From positions 124,001 through 188,000 of the forward strand of contig JAQGEQ010000251.1 of NCBI GenBank assembly GCA_034620365.1: a stretch of 64,000 bases of DNA, read 5' to 3'. The translations under genes were made by a program, and so were the position numbers. Source of the DNA: Pegea sp. RAD2-039. Its lineage: Eukaryota; Chordata; Thaliacea; Salpida; Salpidae. The notes beneath the pieces are model-generated. The model was not told the DNA's origin and made no database searches. It saw only the letters and a list, made by a program, of their open reading frames with translations. The stretch's first letter is position 1, and every line of letters begins with the position of its first letter. Below are positions 1-13,650 of this stretch, piece by piece.

Positions 1-929
1 TGAACAACTATTGGATGTTGTTTAAGTTCATAGTCATCCAGAAGAGATGTTAATTTTTTTGCAGTTTCTCGATGGACTTTTGAATCTGAAGGATCTAAAA
101 AGATTAAAACCTTTTTTCAATCATTAATTTAATATTTTGATAACTTGTTTAGATAATACAAAGTTTTGATGGTCACAAATAAAACTAGAGTTGAACATAC
201 AAAACTCATTTATAACTTTACTTATTAATATTTTAATCACTAATGAATAAGATTTTATGAGTAAGAACCTTCTGAAAAAAGGTGATGAACTGGGTGAATG
301 TATCTAATAGTGATACAACCTTCATTTTCATACATTTTACTATACTTTGCCAGGGTTTTGTCTTTACAACCTAACCAACCAAGTAAAAAAACCACTGGTT
401 CATGATCTGTATTTGCTACAAATGTAAAAAAAAATATAAGTCTTTAAGAATATATATTGACAAACTTTAGAGAAATATAAGCTATTGCAAACTGTAAATA
501 AATGTTTAAATTATATGAAGAAAACTGAATCATTAGTTAGTAATATGTCACTTACAGTTGAGCTGTCTAATATAGTTAGTATATGTTATATTTAGTTTGT
601 TTTATTTCTTTCATAACCATAAACTAACATTGTTTTCTTATTAACATTTTTAAGGTTTTGTAGGTTGCATTTACAATTAAGTTTATAAAATTGATTTAGA
701 TTGCTTATACTCATTTAAATATTTTAATTAACATATTTATAAAAGTTCTAAAGCAAGAATAATTAAAATTAAACGGTTAGATAGCTATATAAAATATATG
801 AAAAAACATTATAATGAAAATAGATTGAATAAACAAAAACTTACTATAAGTTGAAGTAGGGAAAGTTATATTATATTCTATATCATCTTCTTGATTTACT
901 TTTTGCCTAAGTAAAGATAAACCACTCAT
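1..929 (-). CDS. TMEM53: TMEM53-like protein (DUF829), 5' part, runs off the window
   Basis: Three exons are visible on the minus strand: 929-845, 415-269 and 94-1 (open at the window edge). All junctions are GT-AG and the phases join cleanly. The start at 929 is the first ATG of the frame. Exon 2 encodes [20 protein letters not shown], which matches the LLGWGGCKDKNLAKYS motif opening the DUF829 alpha/beta-hydrolase-like domain of TMEM53. It is followed by the GCITIRY segment, and exon 3 encodes [13 protein letters not shown], matching AQKLLELLFDYEI. The rest, including the expected SNGG segment, lies left of the window. In mammals TMEM53 sits in the nuclear envelope and restrains BMP-SMAD signalling; that role is family knowledge and is not shown here. 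The family assignment is strong; orthology versus another DUF829 member is less certain. Confidence 0.88.
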
Positions 930-3900
930 AGTTAGAACAGATTTGATTGGCTTGAAACCAAGGTAATTAAAAGTTTTATAAGCAATAGAACAATTCAAAC
1001 AAATAAGATTTAACTAAAAATCAGACAATCAGTTTAATTAGGAAGTATAGATTAAGGTAAAGTTTATAATATTTATTTATAAAATATTTAAACTTGTTAA
1101 AGTAACAAACTATTTTTAATATCATAAAGCTTAAGAACATTATGAAAAAGAAAACTAAATAAGTTTTAAAAAATTTTGTAAATATTCAAAAACTTATAAT
1201 TTGCTTTAGTAAACAACAAAATTACTATTTAAATGTTTATTGATTAAAAAACATTTTTATAAATATACATTTTCTAGTCACAACGAAAAATTAAATCCTT
1301 AAATAGAATTTAAAAGCTAAAACTTTAAACTAAAAAAATAATTCTACTTTAAATGATGCATTTTAAATGTAAAAAAAACTAGATAAACGAAACAATTGAA
1401 TTATTGACATTGAAAAAGTATATTCATAAACTATTAACTCTTCTAATATTCTAAAAATGTGGGATTATTTTTATATGGTAAAACATAAACAATAATTAAA
1501 GTTAAAAACTCTTACTGATACTGAAACATACTTCACTAACTTCTAGGTTGGCGTCTTAAGAGTTGTTTACCTAATAATATTCTATGGTAAACGCAACTAA
1601 AATACATAAGATCACAAAGTTTTAGTAAACTTATTACTTAATTCAAATAAATAAAATTTACAGCTGCTGTTAAACAACTTAAGTAACTTATTTGATTTTA
1701 ATTTTCTTTGAAAAAGTCAGTAATAAAACATTTAAAATACTGTAGTTCTTACATCTGTATTAAAAAGACAAAATCAAGCAATATGAAATCGGACGAATGA
1801 AAATGTAGTTCTATCAATCTTAGTTAAAGAGAAAAATTTTAAATAGAAGATGATCAATATTTATTTCATAATAAGTCTGAAAAATTATAACATCAGTTGC
1901 TTTTTATAGCTATATAATAAAGTCTTAAATTGCCCTTTTCAATACATTCTAATATCTATAAAAATATAAAACATAACATATCATGATTAACTTTCATCTT
2001 TAATTGTATAACTCATAAATTTAGTTTTATTAAATTGTATGTTATAAGCGATATTGATTTAAGTAGTTCATAAGAATAGTGGTTGAATGCTATTTGATTA
2101 AAATTGAAGTAACTTTATAAAAAATTGTGTAAAAAATCGCTGAAAAAATAATCCTTTTTAGTGTGTCTTCTTTTTTGTGTCGTCTGAAAGTAGGCAAACG
2201 TTCAATTAGTTGTCCTATGAAAGCTGGGTAATTAAGTGGTTTTTTTTTAAAAAATCAGATATGAGTTTGAGACTAGAGCAATTTCAATCTTTAATAATCA
2301 TATCTATTTCTTAGTTTTGTCATTATAACTGAACATTTTATTTTGTTAAAACTTGTGGTACAAATTTAAATTTGGTTTGAGATATTTAAAATATGGAGAA
2401 AAAACGAAGTTTCAAAAGCCAGTATTTACGGCAGCTATACCTTGCTGTCGTCTTTTATTTACTTTTTTACAGAGAACACTTAAAAAGATCTTGATAAAAT
2501 CAATTGGTAACACTCGTATAAATCTCGATGCTTTCAGCTGAAGAGTATTTCAAATCAATGCTTAAAGTGTACTTTTAGATGAATATTAGTAAACTAAATT
2601 TGAGAAATCATATTGGCAAGATATTTATAAAAATCACAAGCAGTTACAGACTTCGATTTTTAGTTTAAAAATTATTCATTTTATAGATAGTCCACAAATT
2701 TATCTTTTATATTTTAATACCTTAGTATCTATAGATTTTAGTGTTTCCAACCTATTTTAGCCTGCGAGTTACTTTCTGCCCTTTTTTGTGGTTCGCGATG
2801 ACATGTTATTAAATGACTTGTAAACAAACTGGGCTTGCTTGTTGATCATTATCAAATCAGGTCAGATAAAGGGTCGATTAGATCAAAGAAAATGAAAAAA
2901 CTACATCCAGAAACCGACTTGGCTTCAAGTCAAGGTTTTTCATTTTAGAAAACGCTCCGAAGCTACTGTTTACGGTATCGAAAATAAAATTGCATCGAAA
3001 AGCATCATATCTTGATCATTTGCATATTTAAACCTATCTTCAAGTTGAAATAGATGTTTGAATATTAAAATCTAACTCAAAAAGCTTTTTAAACCATCTT
3101 TGGCTGAAAAGAATTGGTTTGGTTACAAGTAGCGTTTAGTCTTTTACGAAACCAATCTCAATGAAAGGTTTTAACACTGGACATTTAGCATTTTATTGAA
3201 ATTTGTAAAAACTGAATAATCTTCAATATCTTCTTGCTTTAGAGAATAGTTGTTAAAGTGATTGCAAAAAATCAAAGTTTGCTTCAGAAGTTTCTGTTTT
3301 AATTAATTCATTATGTTTTTCTTCTTTCAAGTAATTCAGTTTGAAAGTACCAAAGAAAGACTTTTGTTATATTTGCATTCTTTAATAATTATTAAATTTG
3401 TAAGGAAAATGATTATAGTTTTAAAGTTTCAGTTTAACTTCAAAAGTTATTTCAGTTTCAAACTATTTTGACCAGTTAAGTTTCTGTTGTCTAAAATTAT
3501 TTTCTTAAAGATTTTAGTGTTTCTTGATTGATACAAAGTTATATTCAATAACTTCAGCTTTGAATTATCCAATTATCTTTACTAAACGCATCTTTCTATT
3601 ATTAATTATCGGTTTTTTATTATCAACGTAAGCAACAAGACTTTGTACTCTCAGACATTCTATCAGATTCTTTAATGTCTATGGATCTAAATGTTTAACA
3701 ATAATTTTTCGATAAACCATGAATAATTGAGTACATATTCTTAGACACTATCATTAAAATTTATGATAGATCAATATTTTATTTTTTAATGTAACTTTCA
3801 TTACCATTAAAGGTTGTTTTTAGTATTCATAAATGAAACCTTAATTTTCTAACTGCTAAAATCTGGTCGCTTACATTAAAAACAAATATAAATATGAACT

Positions 3901-6900
3901 TCGTTTGCTAGCACTGCTGTTTAGTCTAACTGCTTTCGCATTTCTACCATATCACTTAAAACGCATTTTCGTTCAAAATTGCCTTCAAAGCTTATTAAAA
4001 ATTGATGAACAGTAGATCAGATGAAACTTGACAGTAATTTTCCTCAAAGTATTTACTGCTTATTCTACAAAAAAAACTGATGTTTAACTAAAATTCATCG
4101 TTTTGTAGACTATATATGATTAGTTTAATATAATTTGATTTTCTTTTCTTTACTGCTTGTCTTGGAAAATAATATGGTATTTTTTCTTTTTTCTTCACAA
4201 GATTTTGTTCTTATGTGATGCTTTATATCAATCTAAACGAATAATGAAAAAAACTAGAATAAAAATGTACTATAGGTTACTTTATTTCATAACTTGCATT
4301 TTAACTAATCAAATTTTACTTAGAAACAAATACTATCATTTAGAACAAATGTTTTTGTAAATTAGATGACTTTTACTTAAGATTTTTCAAATTTATAAGA
4401 CGTACTTTTTCGATTTTAGGAGGTATACTTCTAAAGTTCGGTTGTGACGTCATTCTATTAGCTTCGCAACTTAATTGTTCAAACTCTCTTCGTATAATAA
4501 ATTTTTAAATCATTTTTGTCAAAACAGTTGGATTGCTTGTCATGTTCATATATCAGTTATGATTTTCTATTATTGATGCTTTATGGTCCGCATGTTAAGT
4601 TGAGATAAATTTGCAAAATAGATTTGAAATAATCGTTATTTGTGGGCTTTTGTGAAAAAAATTATTACTTTTTAACTTTATGCAAAGATGAATTAACTTT
4701 CATTTAAAGTGGCCAAATAAATAGTGTATATTGAGGCAATAGAAAATGTTTAATTTTATAATGATTATTAAAAAGGTTTAAATGTTCAAAACTCAGTTTA
4801 GTTGTAATATAAATTTTAAGTCTTTGAAGATATACAAACTGAAATAAAAAGATTTAAAATATCGAAACTACGATATCTTCTTTACCAAAAATAAACAAAA
4901 CAGTTATAACATCAAAATCAATGAAAATATCAACTTCTATAAAAGCATCTCTAGACCAACGAAAGATGAAAATAGAAAAATTCAATGAACTAAAATAAAA
5001 GCAAAGATTTAAATATAGTTCTTTTAAGTTTTGTTAGAGGTCTACAGTCCAAGTCCAAAATTCATGGGAAAAGCATTAAACTTTGACCTACGTCGGGGTC
5101 ACCCTATCCTTTAAACATATTTTCAAACTGCCTTTCCAACTTATTTTGCACCACTCTCAAACCCATTTCTTCTTTTTGCAATGCTTACAAACATTATTAG
5201 ATTTATTCTCAATGCCGGGTGGTTCTTTGTAGTTAGTTCTTGTTGAGATTTGAAAAAGACTCAATATTTATTATCTCGCTAAGTTATTATAAAAGAATGA
5301 GTTTTTGAAGATGCAAAAAAGATTTGTTTCAAACTAATAACATAACATAACAAAGTACAATAGCTAAAAAAGAAAAATGATTTAAAGCTAATTAAGTTTC
5401 ACAAAATTTAATTCAAGCTTAGTTCTTAGAAAAAAAATATCTCAAAATAATTTAAGCCTTTAAAATATTAAGAAATTATAAACTCGATTATTTATAGATA
5501 AATTGAATTTAAGGTAGTTTGCAAATTGGTTTTAAAACTCAAAGTTGTCTTATTTATTCTAAATATAAATTTAACAATTAATCTATGTCACAAGCTTATT
5601 GCTTGTTAGAAAAAAGTTGCTACAAAACCTATATTGATCTGTAAATTCATCAACAATTTATAATACTCTAACATCAAAAGAATTTTAAATTTAGTATTAA
5701 AGCAACTAAGCTATTTAATTGCAATAATTTTCTTTCTAGTTATGTCGAAGGTAAAAGTGTTTGAAAGAATTTAGTTTTTTATACAAATACAAATATATAA
5801 TGCTGTTTGACTTATAGCTTACTAATTTAAAAATAATTACATAAAAATAATGTAACAAATTAAAATAATTCAAACTATCTACATATAAGAAAGATACTTA
5901 AGTAAGTTAATAATTCTAATTTTAATAATACAAGAATAATTTTTATTAAGGATATCTAATACCTATTTTGATTTTTTAAAACTGATGTAATTTTGCTGAT
6001 AATAAAAGTATACAAATGTCTTATACTAAGTGATTATACAAATGTCACTTTTATAAGAGAATTGTTAATTGTTTATTATTTCAAGTGATTAATTCTCATA
6101 TATCTTATTAATGTTTGATAAAATTTGCTGTAAGTTAAGCAACAGTAAGTTTTCAATATACTTGAGAAGTTATATAAGCTATTTTTCTACAAAAATGATT
6201 AAATCTTATAACTTTATCGAAGGATTTTTCCAGCATTCAAACAAAATTATCAACTTAATAAGTAACAATTGAGTGAAAATTTAATGATCTAACTTACAGA
6301 TGTAGATATAAACTTATTACCTTTTTTTACTGGCCAGGGGTTAATTGTCTCACAAACAAGATTAGAATAAATCGTTTAGCAAAAGTTACCTTCCAAACAA
6401 ATTTCAAAATACGAAGAATATAAAGTAAATTGTTAGATTTTCTGTGATTTATATGATCAAAGTTTGCTTAGAATAAAAGTTTTATTAACCAAATTATTTA
6501 TTTTAAATGTTAAATATTTAATTTAGCTGGAAATTTAATTTATTAAAGCATAATTTCTATAAAAATCAGCGATTTTTATTTAAGCAATTTAAAGAAAACA
6601 TTGCAAAGAAATATTAAATCAATTGTCAAAATAATAAAGTACATACAGCAAGTAGATCAAATATATCATAAAAATTAACGTGCAAAAGCAAAAAAGAATT
6701 TACTTACCCTGGAATAACTTAGTTTACATCTCAAGTTTTTCTAAAGAAACTGTAGGCCAAATAAAACAGTTTCAACACAATATTGAAAGAAGCCATTTTG
6801 TTTCTTTGTTTTTTTTTTCATTGTTGTTTTATATCAAACTGTTTCAAAATAAGATAACAATTGTTAACTATAAAGCTTGTTTTTTAGTGTTTAGCTGCTT

Positions 6901-9760
6901 TAATTAGATAATTTAATTGATAAAAACATAGTAAAAATATAAGTTATGTACCGGCCATTTTCTATTTCAGTAGAATTAAAGAGAATTTAGATATATAAAA
7001 ACCGATACAATTGATTAATTTTTAATAAACCGATGAAATAAACAACCTAATGAAATTTATTTTTGATGTTGATAGCTATACAGCAAATCGATTTGCAAAT
7101 AAACAATTGGTAGGTTGTTTATAAAAGTGAAAATTGATTTCAATTTTGTTTTAAAATCTTTCGTTAGTCTCTAAAGTAATTATGAAAAAGAAAGGTTCTC
7201 ACAAAGTTTGCGTGAAAACGGAGAAAATGTGATTTTCTTGTAAAAAAAACTCTAATGAAAGAGTAAAAAACAGAAAGATGCTTTTCTGGATGTAAGGTTA
7301 GAAGCAGAGCTGGTTTAAGCCCTCCGGGAGACATAAAGGCTTTATGTAGAGATATAAGAACAAAAGTGAAAGCGAGTAGAGTAGAAGATGTTGCTCTAGT
7401 GCTGTTCGCAAATTAGTTTCAGTTTCATTCTATGTTGTCTTATCCCAAAACTAACAAAGCTATGACTTTGATAAGCTAAAATTTTGATATTTTTAAACAC
7501 AAAACAATTAGAATTGAAGAAAATTGTTACAAATCAATATTGATTTAAAGTTTTACCTGCAGTTGGCAATTATGTATAATGGCGAGATAAATGAACTAAA
7601 TAAAAAAGAAGTTCAAAGTAATTAAAGATTTAGAAAATAAACAATTTGAAAGAAGTTATAAAAAAACCGCTCATTGCTTTGTACACTTGTCTCTTTTTAT
7701 GACTTAATTTAGACGCTCATGACAGCATAGAATATTATATCTGATTTGAAAATGGAAGGGTATATACAATGGGTTTATACAAGTTCAAAATATTGTTTGT
7801 GGAAACCCATATATTTCAATTAAGGAAATATTGTTAAGCAACTTAAATCCGTTGACCATATAATAGCTACAAGCAATTAACTTTGAATATAACAGGAATG
7901 AAATAAATGAACATTTTTAAGGCTTCACCCTCCGCCCTTGAGCAGAAAACGTTTCTGCTTTTGCTAGAAGCTGGATATTACTTAGTCTCCTATCGACAGT
8001 GCTTGGTGCAGCATAAGTTATCTTTGGCTTGATGTAATTGGCAAAGAAGTATAACAAGGTTGTAAAAATTAAATTCTAATAAAGTGTAATGTACTTATGT
8101 TACTAATTAAAATTGTTCACTGATAGGCGAATCTTGATAATTGGTTGAAATTACATTTCCAGCCTATCAAAACTAGTGAGAAAAAATGTTAAAATACAGA
8201 AAATGATGAATATGATGGCATATAAGTAGAATTAAAAGTTTAAAGGCTTCTTAATAAATAAAAGAATTTCAAAAAAGTTACTACAGATATAAGTTACGTT
8301 TCTAATAATTATAAAAAATGTATTCAAAGTATTATTGTAAAAAGTTTATTTAAGAATTATAATTTTATTTTTCTATCTTACAAAATAATAAAGATAGATA
8401 ACAATCCTAACAAGTTCAAAAAATTGTTAAATATATGTATGATTGTTATATCATTTTTCATCTGATTTTGTAGCTTTATCTAAATCTTTACTATTTTCAT
8501 TTTTTTTTGACAAATAAACTTTTATTAAATAATAAAAATCAAACTATATACGATTAGAAGATCTTTCTCAAGTTTGTTGAAAGGTAATGTGAATTTTATT
8601 CAACTAAATTCTGAAAAAAACTAAAAATTATTAGATAGTGTTTGTACTGATTCAAATATAAAATTGTTGACAAATTAAACATTTTTTTAATTCAAGTCAC
8701 TAAAGATACCAGTCTATTTTAATTTAGAAATTATTTACTTCTGAGCAATGAAGCTTACTGGTTTAAAGTTGAATTAAGAAAGTAATTTTAACTTAGAAAG
8801 TTAAAAAAGTTCAAATTATTGTACTTAAAATGACTGTATATTATTGATAACAGCTAAGCATTTTTATTTGCAGTAAGAATAAATGCAAAATTCAGGAAAA
8901 CTTTGGAAACCGGTAAAAATTCAATCAAGTAATTCAAGGTGGCTAAAATAAAGAAAAAAACTTACTTTATATTATAAACTATTTATAGAATATATTTATA
9001 GTTTATGAAATAATGACAATCACAATATGAATTATAAAATGATTAGCAACTAAATCAAGAAATACAGAACTATATAAGTTAAGAAAATAGTATATACAGA
9101 TTAGAAAAAATATTTTAAAGTCTTTCAATTGACTTAAAATACAAATTCTTAATCTGTTTTGCAGCTTACCTGCGGCTGGTTAGATTTTATGTGTTGCAAA
9201 TATAAGGCAATAATTCTGTTGATTCAACTGATTTACATTTGCTTTTAACTAGAGATAAGAAATCCTAAAAAGTATTCTTCAATAAAGCATTTTGTATACT
9301 TTTTAACAAGCTGTAACTAATTTTTTATTGAACTAATAGCGTTATAATGTAATTACTTGGTTGATATCATTAATATGGCGAAAACGAATAGCATCTACTA
9401 GAAAAAACCTATTAAGAGCTGTTCAAGTACATAAGCATCATTCTGAAAAAGAAGCTTTTTTTGAAAATTTTATTTTAATTTTTTTTTATGTTACAGTATA
9501 ACAGACATATACTATAAATCAACTAAAATTGTTCTTAATTTTTTCAATAACTGTTTGAACACTTTCTTAATTTTAAATATCTTTTTGAATTGGTTGTAGA
9601 TACAAGACATAGTCTTAAAAATTAGGAAGCTATGTTAAAATAAAATCACTTATCAGAAATAAATTATCTTAATTAAAAGGATTTAAAAAAGTTATAAAAA
9701 CCTTTTGTACCACCGAAAATAAATATGATTGAAAATTTGATAATTTTCTCATTTAACAAC
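930..9760. other. Long AT-rich intergenic stretch, no recognisable gene
   Basis: About 8.8 kb of strongly AT-rich sequence lies upstream of the TMEM53-like start. I found no exon chain, no tRNA or rRNA and no transposase-like frame. Open frames of 60-75 codons (for example 2353-2541, 4157-4360, 6680-6907) are low-complexity translations rich in K, F, I and N with no family resemblance, and I treat them as chance. The one stretch with coding-like composition is 7267-7416, listed separately. A TGACGTCA palindrome lies at 4445-4452. The minus-strand promoter of the TMEM53-like gene must lie near the left end, but no core motif is clear. Confidence 0.6.
7267..7416 (+). other. Orphan 49-codon open frame with coding-like composition
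   Basis: This short frame lies in a patch with more G and C than its surroundings. It reads through AGLSPPGDIKALCRDIR and ends VEDVALVLFAN before TAG. It starts directly after an in-frame stop, has no ATG and no convincing acceptor, and I do not recognise the family. Possible explanations are a decayed exon, an unannotated exon of a gene whose other exons I missed, or chance. Confidence that it is coding is low. Confidence 0.15.
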
Positions 9761-9850
9761 ATTAACAATCACAAAATTAACAATCACAACATTAACAATC
9801 ACAACACTAACAATCACAACACTAACAATCACAACATTAACAATCACAAT
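9761..9850. repeat. 15-bp minisatellite, six copies
   Basis: The unit ATTAACAATCACAAC (with ACTAACAATCACAAC variants) is repeated head to tail about six times. Copies differ by one or two bases. It lies in the intergenic region and has no coding context. Confidence 0.93.
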
Positions 9851-12800
9851 ATTTAAGAGTTCTTATTGAGAGTGTAAAATTAATTGCTTTAAAATCTATG
9901 TAAAAGTTATCGAACATATTTTAAATAATGTTTGTTTGCGCGCATAATATGTTCTAAATTATAAAGCTGCAATTCTATGTCTAAAAATTAAATGCTACTT
10001 ATATACATGTCTTACAAAAACAAGTCTATTTTAACTAACAAGAAACCGATCATCAAAAATTATTCTGCTGTATCTAACTAGTCTTAGCTAGGGCAAAACT
10101 GTTTCTTATTCTTTATCATACTCAATTAAAAATTTGTCGCTAAGAATTTTTAAACCATTTTTACTTGTTATTATTGGAGGTCAATAGGACAAGTTGAACA
10201 AGTTCCTTAATTTATACTTTTTTGTATCTACATTTGTATATACATCAAAACATAACTTTCTTAAGCTTTTTTAAACTCTAAATATGGAATAGCGTTTGAA
10301 AAAATGAAAAATCTATCAGTTGAAGTTTCACAACAAATGACTAGGCAGTCTGCTTTTGGATGGCCAGCTTTATGACGGAACGTACAAAGATCATTTCACC
10401 TTGTACAGCACAAAACTAGACAACCAAAGAGAGACGGGCAGTCAGTGTGCTCCTTTTTAACCTTTTTCTATTTTTTTCTTTATTAAACTTATTTTTAAAT
10501 TAATCTTTTAACTCAACAGATTGATAAGATCTGTGAAACTAAATTTAATATTGATTTCTCAAATGGCTTGTTCTATAGATGACAAAAAAGTAATTAGTGA
10601 TTCTAGTTGAAACGTAGTTACAGTTTTTGAAGCTTTATATGTAGTCAAAATAACTTTACATAAAAATAAAAATGATTTCTCTAAAACAAACCCAGCTAAT
10701 ATTATTAAGTCAAATACTTAAGAACAAATAAATTACATAAATTAACGACTAATGTAGAAATAAAACTAACTAATTAAATCTATAAAAAATTTACTTCAAA
10801 CTCTTTGTTATAAGACTCTGCATATTTTTATATATCTACCTCAGTTGGTTAAATATGAAAAATACTAAATTTGTTATTCTCTCTTTAAAACTCTACTGTA
10901 AATTAAAATAAAATAACCTATTTTTTAACTAGATTTTTCTAATAATAAATTATTTATTACTAATATAAAAGATAGCTAAAAGTATTAAATAAAGCTATTA
11001 AAGTTAGTAAGGCTTTTTCTAGGTCTCAGCCGCACCAATTTTTGAAGTAAGTTAATAAATGTTAAGTGAGTTAATAGGATTATTTTGAAATCACTTTTAG
11101 TTTAATTAAACAGAAATAAGTCAAGATTTGAAATAGTTACACCAAGTTGAATATTGCTAAGTTGTCATTAAAATAAGCTTGAAATGAATAAGGTGACCTT
11201 ATAATTTGTAAAGGTATATAATTTACTAATTTGTAAGCACCTTGTAGCAATTTGTTAGTGTTTTTTAAGTAATTATAGCATTTTCGGATAAGGAAAAATA
11301 AATTATAAAAGAATTACTTACTTTGTCTATTGTCAAAGATAATGAAAGGTTACAACAATTTGCGCAAAATCTTATTTTGCTTAATTTTCAGCAAAAAATC
11401 ATAATTTTGTTTATAATATATATTTTTGGTTAGTATTTATTTGCAATTTAATTAAATATAAACTACTTGAAAGTTAAAGCATTTTTATTAGTAGTTTAAA
11501 AACCATTAGTTTTCAAGTCACTTTTTATAGTTTAAATCATAAATTTTATACATGTTGATTAGATGATGTTAACGATAACATACAATTAAGCATAAAATGA
11601 AAACATCAAGCTTCTAGTGTTCGGCTGCTAGCACTTTTCCTCAACACCACATAGAGTTTAAAACCACGCTACCACATGAATTGCATTAGGTATAACAAAA
11701 ACATGCATAACTGTTTTTTAACATCTTCTAAATTTTACAAAAATATGTTTATCGATAAACTACTTTTAAAACTTTCAACAAAAAGTTCTCATTAAACACT
11801 CTACTGGTTTATAATGTCAAAATGGTGGAGATTTACTGCATCTCTGAAAGCTTAGAGCGAACATATAGCTGACCAGAATGGCCTTTTTTTAAATAGTCTT
11901 ATACAAATAAAAACAAGTTTATATTAAAATGTAGTATTGTTTTAAACATGATTTTGTTATAAGTAATTAAATTAAGTTTATGGTAATTTTAATGCATTGT
12001 AGATGAGATATCGTTAAGTATATTTTTTAATATAATCTTATAAACAAATATTTTGTTTGAATCAAATACTTTACAAAAAAACTCTTAATTATTGTCTGAG
12101 TCTTACTAAAAATGTTTGGATAATTCTTATTATAATTTAAATTAAATAAAGAAAATAAAGAAAATTAGAAGTTATTTTATAGATATATGTTTATATATTT
12201 CTAGCTACAATAATATACAGACTAAAGTAATAGAGTTAAAACTGCTTGAAGTTTTACAAGCAGTAAGTTTATATAAATGAAATAAGAGGCTTGTATCAGC
12301 TTTTCCAAATATAATTTGGAGAAATTTTAATAAGGTCAAATAGACTAAAAAATGCAGTAGGGACTACAGACTTGCATCAATTACAAAAGTCAGTTTTGCC
12401 AAAAGCAACTAATAAATTAATATGCAAGAGCTGTTTGAACCAAATATCAATTTCAAAGTTAGTCTAAACTAAACACTTATTGATTATTGAAAGCGACTAA
12501 AATGAGAGCTTTCAAAGCAAAGTGGTTTATTGAGAATTCAGGAAATCACTAATTTGTTTTTTTAATAGAAAAATTTTGAAATGTTTTTCTACCTCTCAGC
12601 AACATTTAAGCAGCTTTTGACTTGTATGTTGACCGCTTAGGCTTTTCATGCTGACAAGATACAATTTCATGGAGGATTACAAAACCGTTGGCATTGTTAT
12701 GAACATCATAGCTCGAAAAATATCATCAAATATTGTAAGTTGGTAAGTTGATAGATGTTTTATAAACTAACTTTTAATAAGTAATATCAAAATATACTCT

Positions 12801-13259
12801 TTTAAAACTGATGCTCTATGATTAGATAAAACAGAATCTAAAAACAAGACAACAACTTGAGAAGTAAATTACATAATCAGTTGGTTTTTGTTTTTAGTTT
12901 GTATCTTTTGATACTTTTACCAAAAGATAATATTCTCAGAGTTAGATGAGTTTACTAGAAAACATAAATATTATCAGATTACAAGCACTTCAAAACGTTC
13001 ATTTTCATAAACTTAAATAATTTCAAGCTTCTTCAGACTTTAATTGCTTTTATAATTGAAAATTAAATTGAAGCTATTAGAGATGATAGCAATTTATGAT
13101 ATGTTCAATAACAAGAAGCAAGTGGATGAAAACTTCTTCCATATATAACATTTAATAAAAAAAATATAAACTTTAACCAAACCATAAAAAGTTAAAAATC
13201 ATATTTCAGTAATCTCAAATCTTCTATTTTTACAAAGTTCAAACTAAAGCACCTAAAAA
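9851..13259. other. AT-rich intergenic stretch with two small GC-elevated patches
   Basis: This stretch is mostly AT-rich with no exon chain. Two short patches stand out: 10330-10460, which holds an open frame listed separately, and about 11610-11700, which has no useful frame. I found no RNA gene or transposon termini in it. Confidence 0.5.
10341..10460 (+). other. Orphan 39-codon open frame in a GC-elevated patch
   Basis: The frame runs from an in-frame stop at 10338 to TAA at 10458-10460. It contains LLLDGQLYDGTYKDHFTLYS followed by a polar tail. Its composition is more like the coding exons of the window than the surrounding AT-rich DNA. There is no ATG, and the preceding AG (10342-10343) would be a weak acceptor. 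I do not recognise the family; it may be a decayed exon or chance. Confidence 0.12.
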
Positions 13260-13650
13260 AGGAGAAAGCTAAAGCAATCAGAGCCACGTGTTATCAAACA
13301 ACAGTACAAATATCAGTTGAAACGTTTCTTTCTTCTACTCAGCCTGCAAACTCTGTTCAAATTTCGTTGGCTTATAGCAACAGCCGGAGATTCTACCGAC
13401 CAGCGTCTCACAGTAATTTCTCACGGCCTGCATGAGTTTCTTGCCTCATTTTCACAGCGGGAATCTAGCTTACAACTAATGAGCTAAGACTGCTTCTGTT
13501 GTACTTTTAGCTATTCGACTCGACTCGCCTTTTCGCTTCGTTTCTTATTGTTTCGTTGTTATTTTGGTTTAAATCTGTCTTGAGATCATTCTGTCTTTAC
13601 CAATGAGTGTATCAAAACAAAAATATTCTGCTTTGGTCGTCATTTAGGTG
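13260..13650. promoter_or_regulatory. GC-elevated, CpG-containing island, possible distal regulatory element or promoter
   Basis: About 390 bp with visibly more G, C and CpG than the flanks. It includes a CACGTG E-box near 13282 and a CpG cluster around 13505-13545 (GACTCGACTCGCC, TTTCGCTTCG). No reading frame or exon chain is apparent on either strand. It lies midway in the 20-kb interval between the divergent TMEM53-like and MYORG-like genes. A regulatory role is inference from composition only. Confidence 0.3.

Noticed and set aside
930-998. Upstream extension of the TMEM53-like frame to 998
   Set aside because: The codon at 998 is TTG; the first ATG at 929 gives an N-terminus of normal length for the family.
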